Part shown: piece by piece, positions 10,352-21,460 of the stretch | Numbering within the stretch: the first letter of the stretch is position 1 | Layout of the letters: each line of letters opens with the position of its first letter | Assembly (NCBI GenBank): GCA_037962975.1 | Contig: CM075669.1 | Coordinates: 185,822,501-185,886,500, forward strand | DNA from: Clitoria ternatea | Taxonomy: Eukaryota; Streptophyta; Magnoliopsida; Fabales; Fabaceae | Reading direction: 5' to 3' | Length of the DNA stretch: 64,000 bases | Program-made: the position numbers and the translations under genes | Notes under the pieces: model-generated | Told to the model about the DNA's origin: nothing | Seen by the model: only the letters and a program-made list of their open reading frames with translations | Databases searched by the model: none

Positions 10352-12615
10352 TGTAACATCCCGGATTTTAAGGAAAATAAATTTATTGGATAATGATAAT
10401 TAATCATTCATGGTTAAATAATTATGGGAGATGTTGTTAGACATTAGAGGTGAATTATCGGTAAATTTAGATTTACCAGAACCGGATGAATTAACTAGTG
10501 ATGTGGGACCTACTTGATTTAATTAGATGTTTGATGGGTCTAAAATGCGTAGAAAATTATTGTGGTTAAGATGGTATATTTAAAATGATTTTTAGTGTCA
10601 AAGAATTAATTAATTGGACTCGATGTAGGATATGAAACGGGGAAATTACGAACCAAATTGGAATAAAAGAAAATGAAAAACTTCTTTTCTTTTCCTTTCA
10701 GCGTGGTCTCTCTCCCTCCCACCTTTCACTCTTTTACCCAATGGATATGGGATTTTATGGCACAATGGACAAAAGCAAATGAGACATGGTTTTACCCATT
10801 AGACAATGTCCAATTTTTACACATTTTCTCTCCCTTTTTCCCTTCAATTTCGGTAGCACACTCCTCTTTCTCTCCTTCTTCATTTTCCTCTTCTCTTCCA
10901 CTCTCTTCACCTCCAAATCCAAAACCCACCCTCTTCTATACCCATTTTCATCAAAACTAATACAAAAGCTTGGATTTGTGAGGCTTGAATGACATCTATG
11001 GAGCTTGGGAGCTTGTGTGATCATCTCCTTTCTCTTCTTCACTCTCATTTTCATTTTGGTGGAGCTTAAGCTTGAGGTAAGATTTCTTACCTCCATCTTG
11101 TTTTATTTATGGTTTTGAGTTGTTGAGTTGAAAATGGTGATGTTAGAAACCTTGCATGTGGGTGGAAATGGAGATCCTAGGCTTGAATATTTGGAAAGGA
11201 AACCCTAAGTATTAATAATTTGGGGATTTTTGACCCACTTGATGATTTTGATGATTATGGATGTCTATGAATGGAGTATATGAGAGGAATGGATTTTTAG
11301 AATCATTAAGATTGATTAATGAGGTTGATGATATTTGCATGTGAGTAGATTTGATGACTTGAGGAATAAATCTTGAGAATGGGAAAATGATAGGCAATGT
11401 TGAGTGATGTTATTGGTAATAACAATAAAGGTGGATGACCATTGATAATGGATACTTGACTTGATGAAGTCTTAGGCCATGATAAATGCCATAAGGGTTT
11501 ATTGATTAGTGATGGCTTAAGAAAATCCATGGTGACTTAAGTTGAAATTGGATGCCTTGTGATGGCTTATTAATTTCATGTACATATGTGTGTTGTTGAT
11601 AGGATCGTATTCCGGACGATGATGCATAATAATCAAAGCAATCGGAGCGTTGGAATTGTGGTTCTTCTCTCAAGGTAGGATAGGAGTTTGCATTTCAAAT
11701 TGCATGAGTGAATTAATTGTTTATTATGTATATGTTGAACTCATGCAATGCCTTGCCAAGAATGTCTTATGTGATTAATTTGATGAAGTGATGAATGATG
11801 GCTTGGCTTATGTTATTTGTTATGAAAATTGTATGTATTCATATAATATTGATAATAAGTGGCTGATGGTCCCTTGGTTGGACATAATCAAAATAAGGGT
11901 GATAAATTATGAATGAATGAACCACATGATTGTAAAGAATTGTTTTGAAGTGGTTATGTGGAAAGATGGATGAAGGAATAGTGTGGGTTATAGATAAACC
12001 CTTTTCCCTTGTAAAGTTAAATAAGAAACAGTGATTGATGAGGTGGAATAAGGATTTTCCGAGTAAGAATGCGTAGGGAGAGAGTTATATATACCTCATG
12101 TGATGTGTATGGTGTATTCGAGGTGATTCAGTTGGCTTAGAATGAGATTCCGAGTGTTAGAACTTCATTACTGCATAAAACCTGATAGTCTCGCTCAAGC
12201 GCGGTGGGATCTCGCCCAGGCGAGAGTCCCTTGCTTCAGTGAATTAGCTACTGGAGTAAATTCACCCAGGCGAATTGAGCTTCGCCCGAGCGAGGCCGAA
12301 GGAATTAGCCACTGGTCTGATTTCGCTCAAGCGAAAGGCCAGTTCGCTCAAGCGACAATGTTAGTAGATCAGGGATTTAGCTACTGGGCGAAATCTGCTT
12401 GAGCGAAGGATCTTGGGGGATGGTGTTCGCCCAGGCGAGACGATCGAATGGAGGACAAGTGAGCTCCTGGACGAATCCCGTTCGAGTGGGAGTTTGAAGA
12501 TAAATTAAGATATGGTGAAGTTCTGAGTGAAGTCCGAGTGAACCACCTCCGTGGTGAGGAGTTTTATGATGGTCTGATTAAGATATAACCCGAGTGGTTA
12601 AGACTTAAGTAAGCC
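10352..12615 (+). repeat. LARD 3' LTR, first segment
   Basis: Starts TGTAACATCCCGG at 10352 and runs to the Tekay insertion. It contains C/T-rich stretches (10680-10930) typical of an untranslated leader, a palindromic motif array (12190-12443) and some GAGTG copies (12480-12600). No gene is supported. The last five bases (AAGCC, 12611-12615) are the left TSD of the Tekay element. Confidence 0.8.
12190..12443. repeat. CGCTCAAGCG / CGCCCAGGCG array in LARD LTR
   Basis: About ten motif copies with cores CGCTCAAGCG, CGCCCAGGCG, CGCCCGAGCG and TCGCTCAAGCGA, spaced 15-35 bases in both orientations. The strongest are near 12191, 12211, 12264, 12289, 12322, 12343 and 12428. The core GCTCAAGCG is the one used in the unrelated Calypso LTR. 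Confidence 0.75.
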
Positions 12616-15304
12616 TGTAACATCCCAGTTTTGAAGTTGAATACCGAATGAAAATAAACCATTAAGATTTTGATTTCAAAGTAGGAAAATTCACTGTTAA
12701 CTTAATCTAAGAAATAGTGGCAAATTAATTAAGCTTAGTTGGTAAGAGGTGGCTGCTTCCGATTGGGAGTCACGTGAGTGGGACTACAATTCACGTTTTC
12801 CCATCCCACTCTCCTTCCCTTCCTCGTGCACGCATATGCTTATATATGTGCCTTTGATCACTGGAGTTATGCATCTTCGTTAGACTTCTTCTCTTCTCTT
12901 CTTTTCTCTCCTCGTACACTCTCTCTTCCCTTTTGTTCTTCGTCTTCCTTCCCCCCCTGTTTACTGTTTTGTCCCTGAGAACGCGCGACGACGATACTGC
13001 AAAAGACTTGGAGTTCGTTCGGCCAAAAGACGAACAGCCCCTGTTTCACGGTGCGACTTCGACCAAGGAAGCCAGAACGAGTGTGAGCCTGGGCGAGGCA
13101 ATCAGACCAGCATCAGGAAATAGAGGAATCCCTCGAACTTCCTTCAGTAGGTAGGGGGCGCTTTGCATTTCAAATGCATAGCTCGTGAATGGGTTCCTAG
13201 TGGTTTATTATGCATGCATATGTGCTTAAGGGTATTTGTGATGAAATGTATAATTGATAGATAGCTTGGTATACCGAGGCATACTATGACTGAATCCGAT
13301 GGTAGTTAGCTTATAATTGATATATGTGTTTGTGAGATACACTGTTGGGATGTGGATGCATGTGTGTGTTATGAGACCGTGTGTGAATGCAGTGCATGCT
13401 CTTCAAACTGCCATACTGAGTCTAGTTAAATATTTACATGTGCATGTGTGAAGTGGAGACATATTGTGTGACTTCTGAGTGCTCTGTTCATAGAATGATG
13501 AGTAGATCCTGATTGCTATCCTATGTTGCCTTGCATGCGAGTGTTGAAAATGAGTCTGTGTTGTTATGAGATGACGACTGAATTGCATGCAGAGTGTGGT
13601 TATGATAAATGAAAGGAGAGGTAATATTGTATTGGCCGACACACACACAAAAGAATGTAATTAAAAGACCTTGAGTTGGACTTGAGGCAGTGCCGAGTGC
13701 ACTAGTGTTGGACGCTTAAAGTCTTGAGTTGGACTCAAGCAAGCCACCGGGTTGGACTCGGGGCTGCCCGTAACACTGCCGTGGTCGCTTGGAGCGATTG
13801 TGTTACATGTGAGGGCAAACGGTTTGGTACCAGTAAAACGGCTGAACCAGCTTGGAGCTGGAGGAAAACGGCTTGGAGCCTATGTTGCAACATAAAATTA
13901 ATCAAGTGGGGGTCGGATCCGACTGTAGTAAATTGGTGTGTACTGAATGGATATGTATATATATGTATACTCTTGTGCTCTGATGAATTTATTGTGTTGC
14001 ATGTGTATAGTGTAAGTCGGAAATGATATAATCTGTATAATGGAATATTGTATGAATGAATTCCGATTGCATGGCACTGTTACGAGCAGACAAACTAGAG
14101 GATAGTTAAGTTATGATTGCTTGAAATGTGATGGGGTGTGATGGATAGCGTATGAGTTCCCAAGTCACTAACTGTCATTTTAAATGTAAAAGCTCACCCC
14201 TACTGTGGCAATATTTTCAGTGAACATTCCTCAGAACTACGAGTAAAGTGGAGCTACTTTCCGAGCGGATCAGTTGTGCACCAAGGAACTATATATATAT
14301 GTAGATACTGTGTATAATGTTTTGATTATGCTTTGGCCGGCTCGTGTCTGATGTCAATCTTTTAGAATAGACCAGAATTCCTTGGGGCTGGGAAACATGG
14401 CAATGTGTTTGTAAATATTGATATACACTCTTATATGTTTATGGTTATGCTTATGCCGTGCTGCATGTTATACCATCCTGTGCGTGATGTTTGATTGGTA
14501 TATATGTTCATGTTCACCTGAGTGTGTAGGAATGGAAAGACTTAGTATGAAGGGAGTCAAGATATGATCTAGAGAGTGAATTCATGATCCTGTTGCCGAG
14601 TGAGGAAAACTTTAGGCATCCCGAGGGGATGAGGGTATACCACTCCGAATGGGGATTGACGCAGCAGATTCCCAATTGATAAACTGTTACGACTCAGAGT
14701 AGAATAGCCTAATCATGCTTTCGAATAAGGACTAGCCGAGAGAGTGTTTTCCGACTAGAGGGCAATCCATCCGATTCCGAGTGTAAACCGTTTAGAGAAA
14801 TGGTAGAAAGCTATAGAGCCCTTGAAGGGAGGTTAAGTTAGCGTGAGCACTGGGGTAGGAAGGACTATACTCGCCGAGCGAGAGATGAGTGAAATACCGA
14901 GGGGTAGATAATTGAGAAGTTGTCCGAGTGAAGATACCCCTGGTTTCCGAGTGGGACAGCCTTCGTTTCCCGAGTGAACTGTTGTGTGGCATGATAGACA
15001 AAATAGAGAACTAAGTTATGGGGGTGCGAGTGTGGGGTCGAGTGGAGAGAGTTCCCTTTACCGAGTGGATTTAGGAATGAAACCCGAGTAGGCTTAGGAG
15101 GGAATTCTGAGTGAAATAGGCCTTTACCGAGGGAACAATTGTCTTGATACCGAGCGAGTGTACGTTATTTCCTTGGGGCTCGCTCGAGCGTTGCTGGGCT
15201 CCACTGGAGGGCTTTTGTTTGGCCCTTGTCTCCCCTTGCTCCCCGTTCCCTCCTCCTTCTTGTTGTATCGGGTTATTTGATTTGGGGCGGATTATACAGA
15301 CTTT
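12616..15304 (+). repeat. Tekay 5' LTR, 3' end deleted
   Basis: Nearly identical to 17738-20423 but lacks the last 70 bases or so. A TATA-like box TGCTTATATATGTGCC lies near 12837, before a C/T-rich leader. From about 14590 it carries repeated CCGAGTG-type motifs. It joins RT coding sequence at 15304, within the shared triplet TTT. Confidence 0.88.
14590..15190. repeat. CCGAGTG(A/G) motif array in Tekay 5' LTR
   Basis: Dispersed copies of CCGAGTGA, CCGAGTGG and close variants (CCGAGGGG, CCGAGCG) occur at roughly 20-45 base spacing up to a CTCGCTCGAGCG palindrome near 15180. The same array is in the 3' LTR at 19718-20315. The motif is not palindromic but contains a CG. Confidence 0.65.
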
Positions 15305-17742
15305 GAACAACATATTTCACCCATATCTTGACCGATTTGTAGTAGTTTTCATTGATGATATCCTAATCTATTCCAAGACCCCTGAGGAGCATAAAGAACA
15401 CCTCTGAGCGGTACTTCAAGTGTTGAAGGAGAAACAGTTGTTTGCAAAGCTTTCGAAATGCGATTTCTGGATGGATAAGATTCACTTCCTCGGGCATGTG
15501 ATTTCAGAGGAAGGTGTCTCGGTGGACCCTTCGAAGGTGGCAGCTATAATGGCATGGGAGAGACCCAAGTCGGTCTCGGAGGTAAGAAGCTTTATGGGCA
15601 TGGCCGGTTATTATAGAAGGTTCATTGAGGGTTTTTCTAAGATGGCCTTGCCACTGACCAAATTGACTCGGAAAAATGTTCCCTTCGTATGGAGTCCCGA
15701 GTGCGAGAGCAGCTTCCGAGAGCTGAAGGACAAGTTGACGACTGCTCCAGTGTTGGCATTACCTAATTTGCAAGAGAGCTTCGTGGTTTATTGTGACGCG
15801 TCAGGACTCGGATTGGGATGTGTGCTAATGCAGAATGACCGAGTGATAGCATATGCCTCTCGGCAATTGAGACCTCACAAACAGCATTACCCGACCCATG
15901 ATTTAGAGCTGGCAGCTGTGGTTTTCGCATTGAAAATATGGAGGCATTACCTGTACGGTTCTAAATTTGAAGTTTACAGCGACCACAAGAGCCTCAAATA
16001 TTTATTTGATCAGAAGGAGCTGAACATGAGGCAGAGGAGGTGGATGGAATTTTTAAAAGATTATGATTTCGAGCTAAAATACCATCCGGGTAAGGCAAAC
16101 GTTGTTGCCGACGCGTTGAGTCGGAAATCCCTTCATATAGCAGTGATGATGGTGAGGGAGGTGGAGTTATTGGAACAGTTCCGAGACATGAACTTGCATG
16201 TTGACATCCCCTCTTCTCGGAAAATAACAATCGGTACACTAAGGATTGCTAGTGAATTCCTAAAATCTGTATATGAACAACAGCAGTTAGACTCCTACTT
16301 GACTGAGATGAAGGAAACCCAGACCAAAGGGAAGGACTTGTTCTTGACCGAGGGATCGGACGGAATTTTCCGAGTGAAAAACAGAATATACGTACCGGGT
16401 GGAGGAGAATTGAGAAGAATGGTACTTGATGAGGCTCACAAAAGTCTGCTTAGTATCCACCCGGGTACCACGAAGATGTACCACAATCTAAGAACACAAT
16501 TCTAGTGGCCCGGATTAAAGAGGAATGTGGCAGAATACGTGGCTCGGTGTATTACCTGTCAGAAATCGAAAGTGGAGCACCAGAAGCCGTATGGTGCATT
16601 ACAACCCCTGGAGATTCCCGTGTGGAAATAGGACTCAATTGCCATGGACTTTGTCATGGGATTGCCAAAAAACTGTGCGGGCCATGATGCGATTTGGGTC
16701 ATTGTTGACCGACTGACGAAGAGTGCACACTTCCTACCTGTGAATATGAAGTACCCGTTGCATAAATTAGCTCGGATTTACATCCACGAAGTTGTCCAAC
16801 TGCATGGTATACCGACTTCTATCGTGTCGGACAGGGATCCTAGATTCACGTCTCGATTTTGGACCAGTCTGCACCAAGAATTGGGTACGAAGCTTTGGCT
16901 AAGTTCTGCCTACCACCCCCAATCGGATGGACAATCCGAGCGAACGATTCAAAGCCTGGAGGACTTTCTAAGGGCGTGTGTGTTGGAGCACGGTGGGGAT
17001 TGGGAGCGGTACCTTCCCCTGATCGAGTTTATGTACAACAATAGCCACCACAACAGTATTGGTATGGCACTCTACGAAGCACTATATGGTCGAAGATGCC
17101 GAACCCCACTCTGCTGGTCGGAAACGGGTGAAAATTTACTACTAGGACCGGAATGATAAGAGACAAACATCAGAATAGATTCGAATGATAAGAGAAAAGA
17201 TGAAGGCGTCTCAGGATAGGCAGAAGAGCTACCATGACAAACGAACCAACCCATTAGAGTTTTCAGTCAGAGACAGAGTGTTTTTGAAGACTTCACCGAG
17301 TAAAGGAGTCGGCTGAGCCTTGAAGAGTGGAAAGTTGAGCCCCCGATACATTGGGCCTTATGAGGTGTTAGAACGAGTCGGTTCCATGGCATACCGGATA
17401 ACACTACCGACTCACTTATCCCGATTGCATAACATGTTTCATTTGTCGCAACTAAGGAAATGTCTACATGACCCCACCCATTCGATGCCAGATGATGAAG
17501 TGGAGATTAAGGAGGACTTGACCCCTGTAACTATACCGATTAGAATCGTGGACCGATCGGTAAAGCGTTTGAGGAGCAAAGACGTACAACTGGTTGAAGT
17601 GGAGTGGCAGCAAGGCGGGACTACCTCTTGTACCTGGGAACGCGAGGACGCCATGAGGCAGCAGTACCCTGAGTTGTTTACCAAGGTGAGTCACCGAGAG
17701 AATTTCGGGGACAAAATTCTTTTGAGAGGGGGAGAACTGTAA
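15305..17742 (+). pseudogene. Tekay pol remnant: RT, RNase H, integrase, chromodomain
   Basis: Truncated at the 5' end by deletion; reading starts inside RT just before FIDDILIYS. Order: RT core and thumb, RNase H (VVYCDASGLGLGCVL, LELAAVVFALKIWRHYLYG, YSDHKSLKYL), zinc-binding and catalytic integrase (MDFVMGLP, IVSDRDPRFTSRFW, DGQSERTIQSLEDFLRA), GPYEVLERVG and a C-terminal chromodomain-like region (VKRLRSKDVQLVEVEW, TCTWE-like). One frame is kept from RT to about 17156 apart from stops at 15405 (TGA), 16503 (TAG) and 16629 (TAG). A frameshift and more stops occur around 17150-17314. The terminal frame ends at 17742, inside the 3' LTR. The stops fit CGA-to-TGA and TGG-to-TAG transitions. Lineage as Tekay/Del is confident; activity is excluded. 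Confidence 0.88.
17718..17737 (+). other. Polypurine tract of Tekay element
   Basis: A purine-rich run containing GAGAGGGGGAGAAC lies directly before the 3' LTR start TGTAACATCCC at 17738. It is the expected plus-strand primer. Confidence 0.75.
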
Positions 17743-20494
17743 CATCCCAGTTTTGAAGTTGAATACCGAATGAAAATAAACCATTAAGATTTTGATTTCA
17801 AAGCAGGAAAATTGACTGTTAACTTAATCTAAAAAATAGTGGCAAATTAATTAAGCTTAGTTGGTAAGAGGTGGCTGCTTCCGATTGGGAGTCACGTGAG
17901 TGGGACTGCAATTCACGTTTTCCCATCCCACTCTCCTTCCCTTCCTCGTGCACGCATATGCTTATATATGTGCCTTTGATCACTGGAGTTATGCATCTTC
18001 GTTAGACTTCTTCTCTTCTCTTCTTTTCTCTCCTCGTACACTCTCTCTTCCCTTTTGTTCTTCGTCTTCCTTCCCCCCTGTTTACTGTTTTGTCCCTGAG
18101 AACGCGCGACGACGATACTGCAAAAGACTTGGAGTTCGTTCGGCCAAAAGATGAACAGCCCCTGTTTCACGGTGCGACTTCAACCAAGGAAGCCAGAACG
18201 AGTGTGAGCCTGGGTGAGGCAATCAGACCAGTGTCGGGAAATAGAGGAATCCCTCGAACTTCCTTCAGTAGGTAGGGGGCGCTTTGCATTTCAAATGCAT
18301 AGCTCGTGAATGGGTTCCTAGTGGTTTATTATGCATGCATATGTGCTTAAGGGTATTTGTGATGAAATGTATATTTGATAGATAGCTTGGTATACCGAGG
18401 CATACTATGACTGAATCCGATGGTAGTTAGCTTATAATTGATATATGTGTTTATGAGATACACTATTGGGATGTGGATGCATGCGTGTGTTATGAGACCG
18501 TGTGTGAATGCAGTGCATGCTCTTCAAACTGCCATACTGAGTCTAGTTAAATATTTACATGTGCATGTGTGAAGTGGAGACATATTGTGTGACTTCTGAG
18601 TGCTCTGTTCATGGAATGATGAGTAGATCCTGATTGCTATCCTATGTTGCCTTGCATGCGAGTGTTGAAAATGAGTCTGTGTTATTATGAGATGACGACT
18701 GAATTGCATGCAGAGTGTGGTTATGATAAATGAAAGGAGAGGTAATATTGTATTGGCCGACACACACACAAAAGAATGTAATTAAAAGACCTTGAGTTGG
18801 ACTTGAGGCAGTGCCGAGTGCACTAGCGTTGGACGCTTAAAGTCTTGAGTTGGACTCAAGCAAGCCACCGGGTTGGACTCGGGGCTGCCCGTAACACTGC
18901 CATGGTCGCTTGGAGCGATTGTGTTACATGTGAGGGCAAACGGTTTGGTACCAGTAAAACGGCCGAACCAGCTTGGAGCTGGAGGAAAAAGGCTTGGAGC
19001 CTATGTTGCAACGTAAAATTAATCAAGTGGGGGTCGGATCCAACTGTAGTAAATTGGTGTGTACTGAATGGATATGTATATATATGTATACTCTTGTGCT
19101 CTGATGAATTTATTGTGTTGCATGTGTATAGTGTAAGTCGGAAATGATATAATCTGTATAATGGAATATTGCATGAATGAATTCCGATTGCATGGCACTG
19201 TTACGAGTAGACAAACTAGAGGATAGTTAACGTTATGATTGCTTGAAATGTGATGGGGTGTGATGGATAGCGTATGAGTTCCCAAGTCACTAACTGTCAT
19301 TTTTAATGTAAAAGCTCACCCCTGCTGTGGCAATATTTTCAGTGAACATTCCTCGGAACTACGAGTAAAGTGGAGCTACTTTCCGAGCGGATCAGCTGTG
19401 CACCAAGGAACTATATATATATGTAGATACTGTGTATAATGTTTTGATTATGCCTTGGCCGGCTCGTGTCTGATGTCAATCTTTTAGAATAGACCAGAAT
19501 TCCTTGGGGCTGGGAAACATGGCAATGTGTTTGTAAATATTGATATACACTCTTATATGTTTATGGTTATGCTTATGCCATGCTGCATGTTATACCATCC
19601 TGTGCGTGATGTTTGATTGGTATATATGTTCATGTTCACCTGAGTGTGTAGGAATGGAAAGACTTAGTATGAAGGGAGTCAAGATATGATCTAGAGAGTG
19701 AATTCATGATCCTGTTGCCGAGTGAGGAAAACTTTAGGCGTCCCGAGGGGATGAGGGTATACCACTCCGAATGGGGATTGACGCAGCAGATTCCCAATTG
19801 ATAAACTGTTACGATTCAGAGTAGAATAGCCTAATCATGCTTTCGAATAAGGACTAGCCGAGAGAGTGTTTTCCAACTAGAGGGCAATCCATCCGATTCC
19901 GAGTGTAAACCGTATAGAGAAATGGTAGAAAGCTATGGAGCCCTTGAAGGGAGGTTAAGTTAGCGTGAGCACTGGGGTAGGAAGGACTATACTCGCCGAG
20001 CGAGAGATGAGTGAAATACCGAGGGGTAGATAATTGAGAAGTTGTCCGAGTGAAGATACCCTTGGTTTTTGAGTGGGACAGCCTTCGTTTCCCGAGTGAA
20101 CTGTTATGTGGCATGATGGACAAAATAGAGAACTAAGTTATGGGGATACGAGTGTGGGGTCGAGTGGAGAGAGTTCCCTTTACCGAGTGGATTTAGGAAT
20201 GAAACCCGAGTAGACTTAGGAGGGAATTCTGAGTGAAATAGGCCTTTACCGAGGGAACGATTGTCTTGATATCGAGCGAGTGTACGTTATTTCCTTGGGG
20301 CTCGCTCGAGCGTTGCTGGGCTCCGCTGGAGGGCTTTTGTTTGGCCCTTGTCTCCCCTTGCTCCCCGTTCCCTCCTCCTTCTTGTTGTATCGGGTTATTT
20401 GATTTGGGGCGGATTATACAGACTTTTCTAACTCGAAAATTCGGAAAAATTTCCCTGTTGGTTTTATTTATTTAATTAGAATTAGGGTGTTACA
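17738..20494 (+). repeat. Tekay 3' LTR
   Basis: A complete 2.76-kb LTR, TGTAACATCCC to AGGGTGTTACA, followed by the TSD AAGCC. It holds the same TATA-like box, leader and CCGAGTG array (19718-20315) as the 5' LTR. Short frames inside it are duplicated in the 5' LTR and show no protein-family similarity, so they are not annotated as genes. Confidence 0.9.
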
Positions 20495-20499
20495 AAGCC

Positions 20500-21295
20500 C
20501 GAGTGGGACTTAACTTAATGGTTTTCCCTGAGTGAATAAGATGATATATGCCGAGTGAATCTGGCTAGAATATTCTGAGTGATGAATGATTATGGAGACC
20601 CCTTCTGAGTGAAGGAAGGTCTAAGTGTTCTCCGAGTGAGAGAAGTGAAGATATACCGATTGGTGAATGTGTAATACATTCCGATTGTGTTGAGGCTGAA
20701 ATATACCGAGTGGTATTTGATTGGGAGTCATTCCGAGTGAGGAGATTTTATGGATTCCGAGTGGAATAGCCATCATTCCCGAGCGGATCTTGTGTGTAAC
20801 TTTCCTAGATAAAAATAAGGAATTGTGTATGAGCTTTCGAGGGAGGCATGTGTGTTGGGGTCGATCCCGAGTGAATGGAACCCCTGATTCCGAGTGAAGG
20901 AATACCGAGTGGAACCCTGTGTGAGTGAAGACTCGGATTTAGAATGAATTTACCGAGTGGAAGTCTGAGTGAGTGATGGTCGGTCTTGTATTAAGTTTAC
21001 TGAGTGAGAGACTGATTGAGATTACTCGGTTTTGGAATGAAATTACCGAGTAAAAGATTGATTGAGAGATGACTCGGATTTGGAATTAATTGGCCGAGTG
21101 AATGATGGGTCGGTCAGGATTACTTTGTTGAGTGAAAAACCTGAGTGCCTTGAGCCGGTTTTAAGGAGATCCTGCCGAGTGAAAACCTGAATGTTGGGAG
21201 TCGGTTTTGATTGATTTTACCGAGTGAACAACAGAGTGAGATGAGTCGGTTTTGAATTAATTTACCGAGTGAAAACCGAGTATGGAAATGATTAC
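20500..21295. repeat. CCGAGTG(A/G) motif array in LARD LTR
   Basis: More than 25 copies of CCGAGTGA/G or one-base variants such as CTGAGTGA, often alternating with GAGTCGGTTTTG-like blocks at 21190-21270. Spacing is 15-40 bases. The same motif occurs in the Tekay LTR, supporting a family link between the two elements. Confidence 0.7.
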
Positions 21296-21302
21296 TGGAT
21301 GA

Positions 21303-21460
21303 TTCTGGCTCGAGCGAGTGGACGAATGAAAAGGCGTTTCGCCCAAGCGAGTGAGCTTTGGGGACGCTACTGAGGACGATTCGCTTACGCGAAAGGGGTC
21401 GCCCAAGAGAGACCTGTTGATCTCGCTCAAGCGGAGGAGAATCTCGCTTGAGCGAGTTTC
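21303..21460. repeat. CGCTCAAGCG-type array, second block in LARD LTR
   Basis: About six copies, including CTCGAGCGAG, CGCCCAAGCGAG, TCGCTTACGCGA, CTCGCTCAAGCG and CTCGCTTGAGCGAG. It matches the array at 12190-12443; in the uninterrupted LTR the two blocks flank the CCGAGTG array. Confidence 0.7.

Larger units (their letters stand above)
12616..20494 (+). mobile_element. Tekay-type Ty3/gypsy chromovirus, internally deleted
   Basis: A 7.9-kb element flanked by the TSD AAGCC (12611-12615 and 20495-20499). It has LTRs starting TGTAACATCCCAG and ending GTGTTACA, a partial pol, a C-terminal chromodomain-like region and a PPT. The 5' LTR end, PBS, gag, protease and start of RT are missing; 5' LTR sequence joins RT coding sequence near 15304. 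The two LTRs look almost identical by eye, so insertion is young compared with its LARD host. It cannot be autonomous in its present state. Confidence 0.9.

Noticed and set aside
12778..13154. Short frames duplicated at 17900-18275
   Set aside because: Both copies lie in the Tekay LTR leader; duplication reflects the LTR pair, not a gene family.
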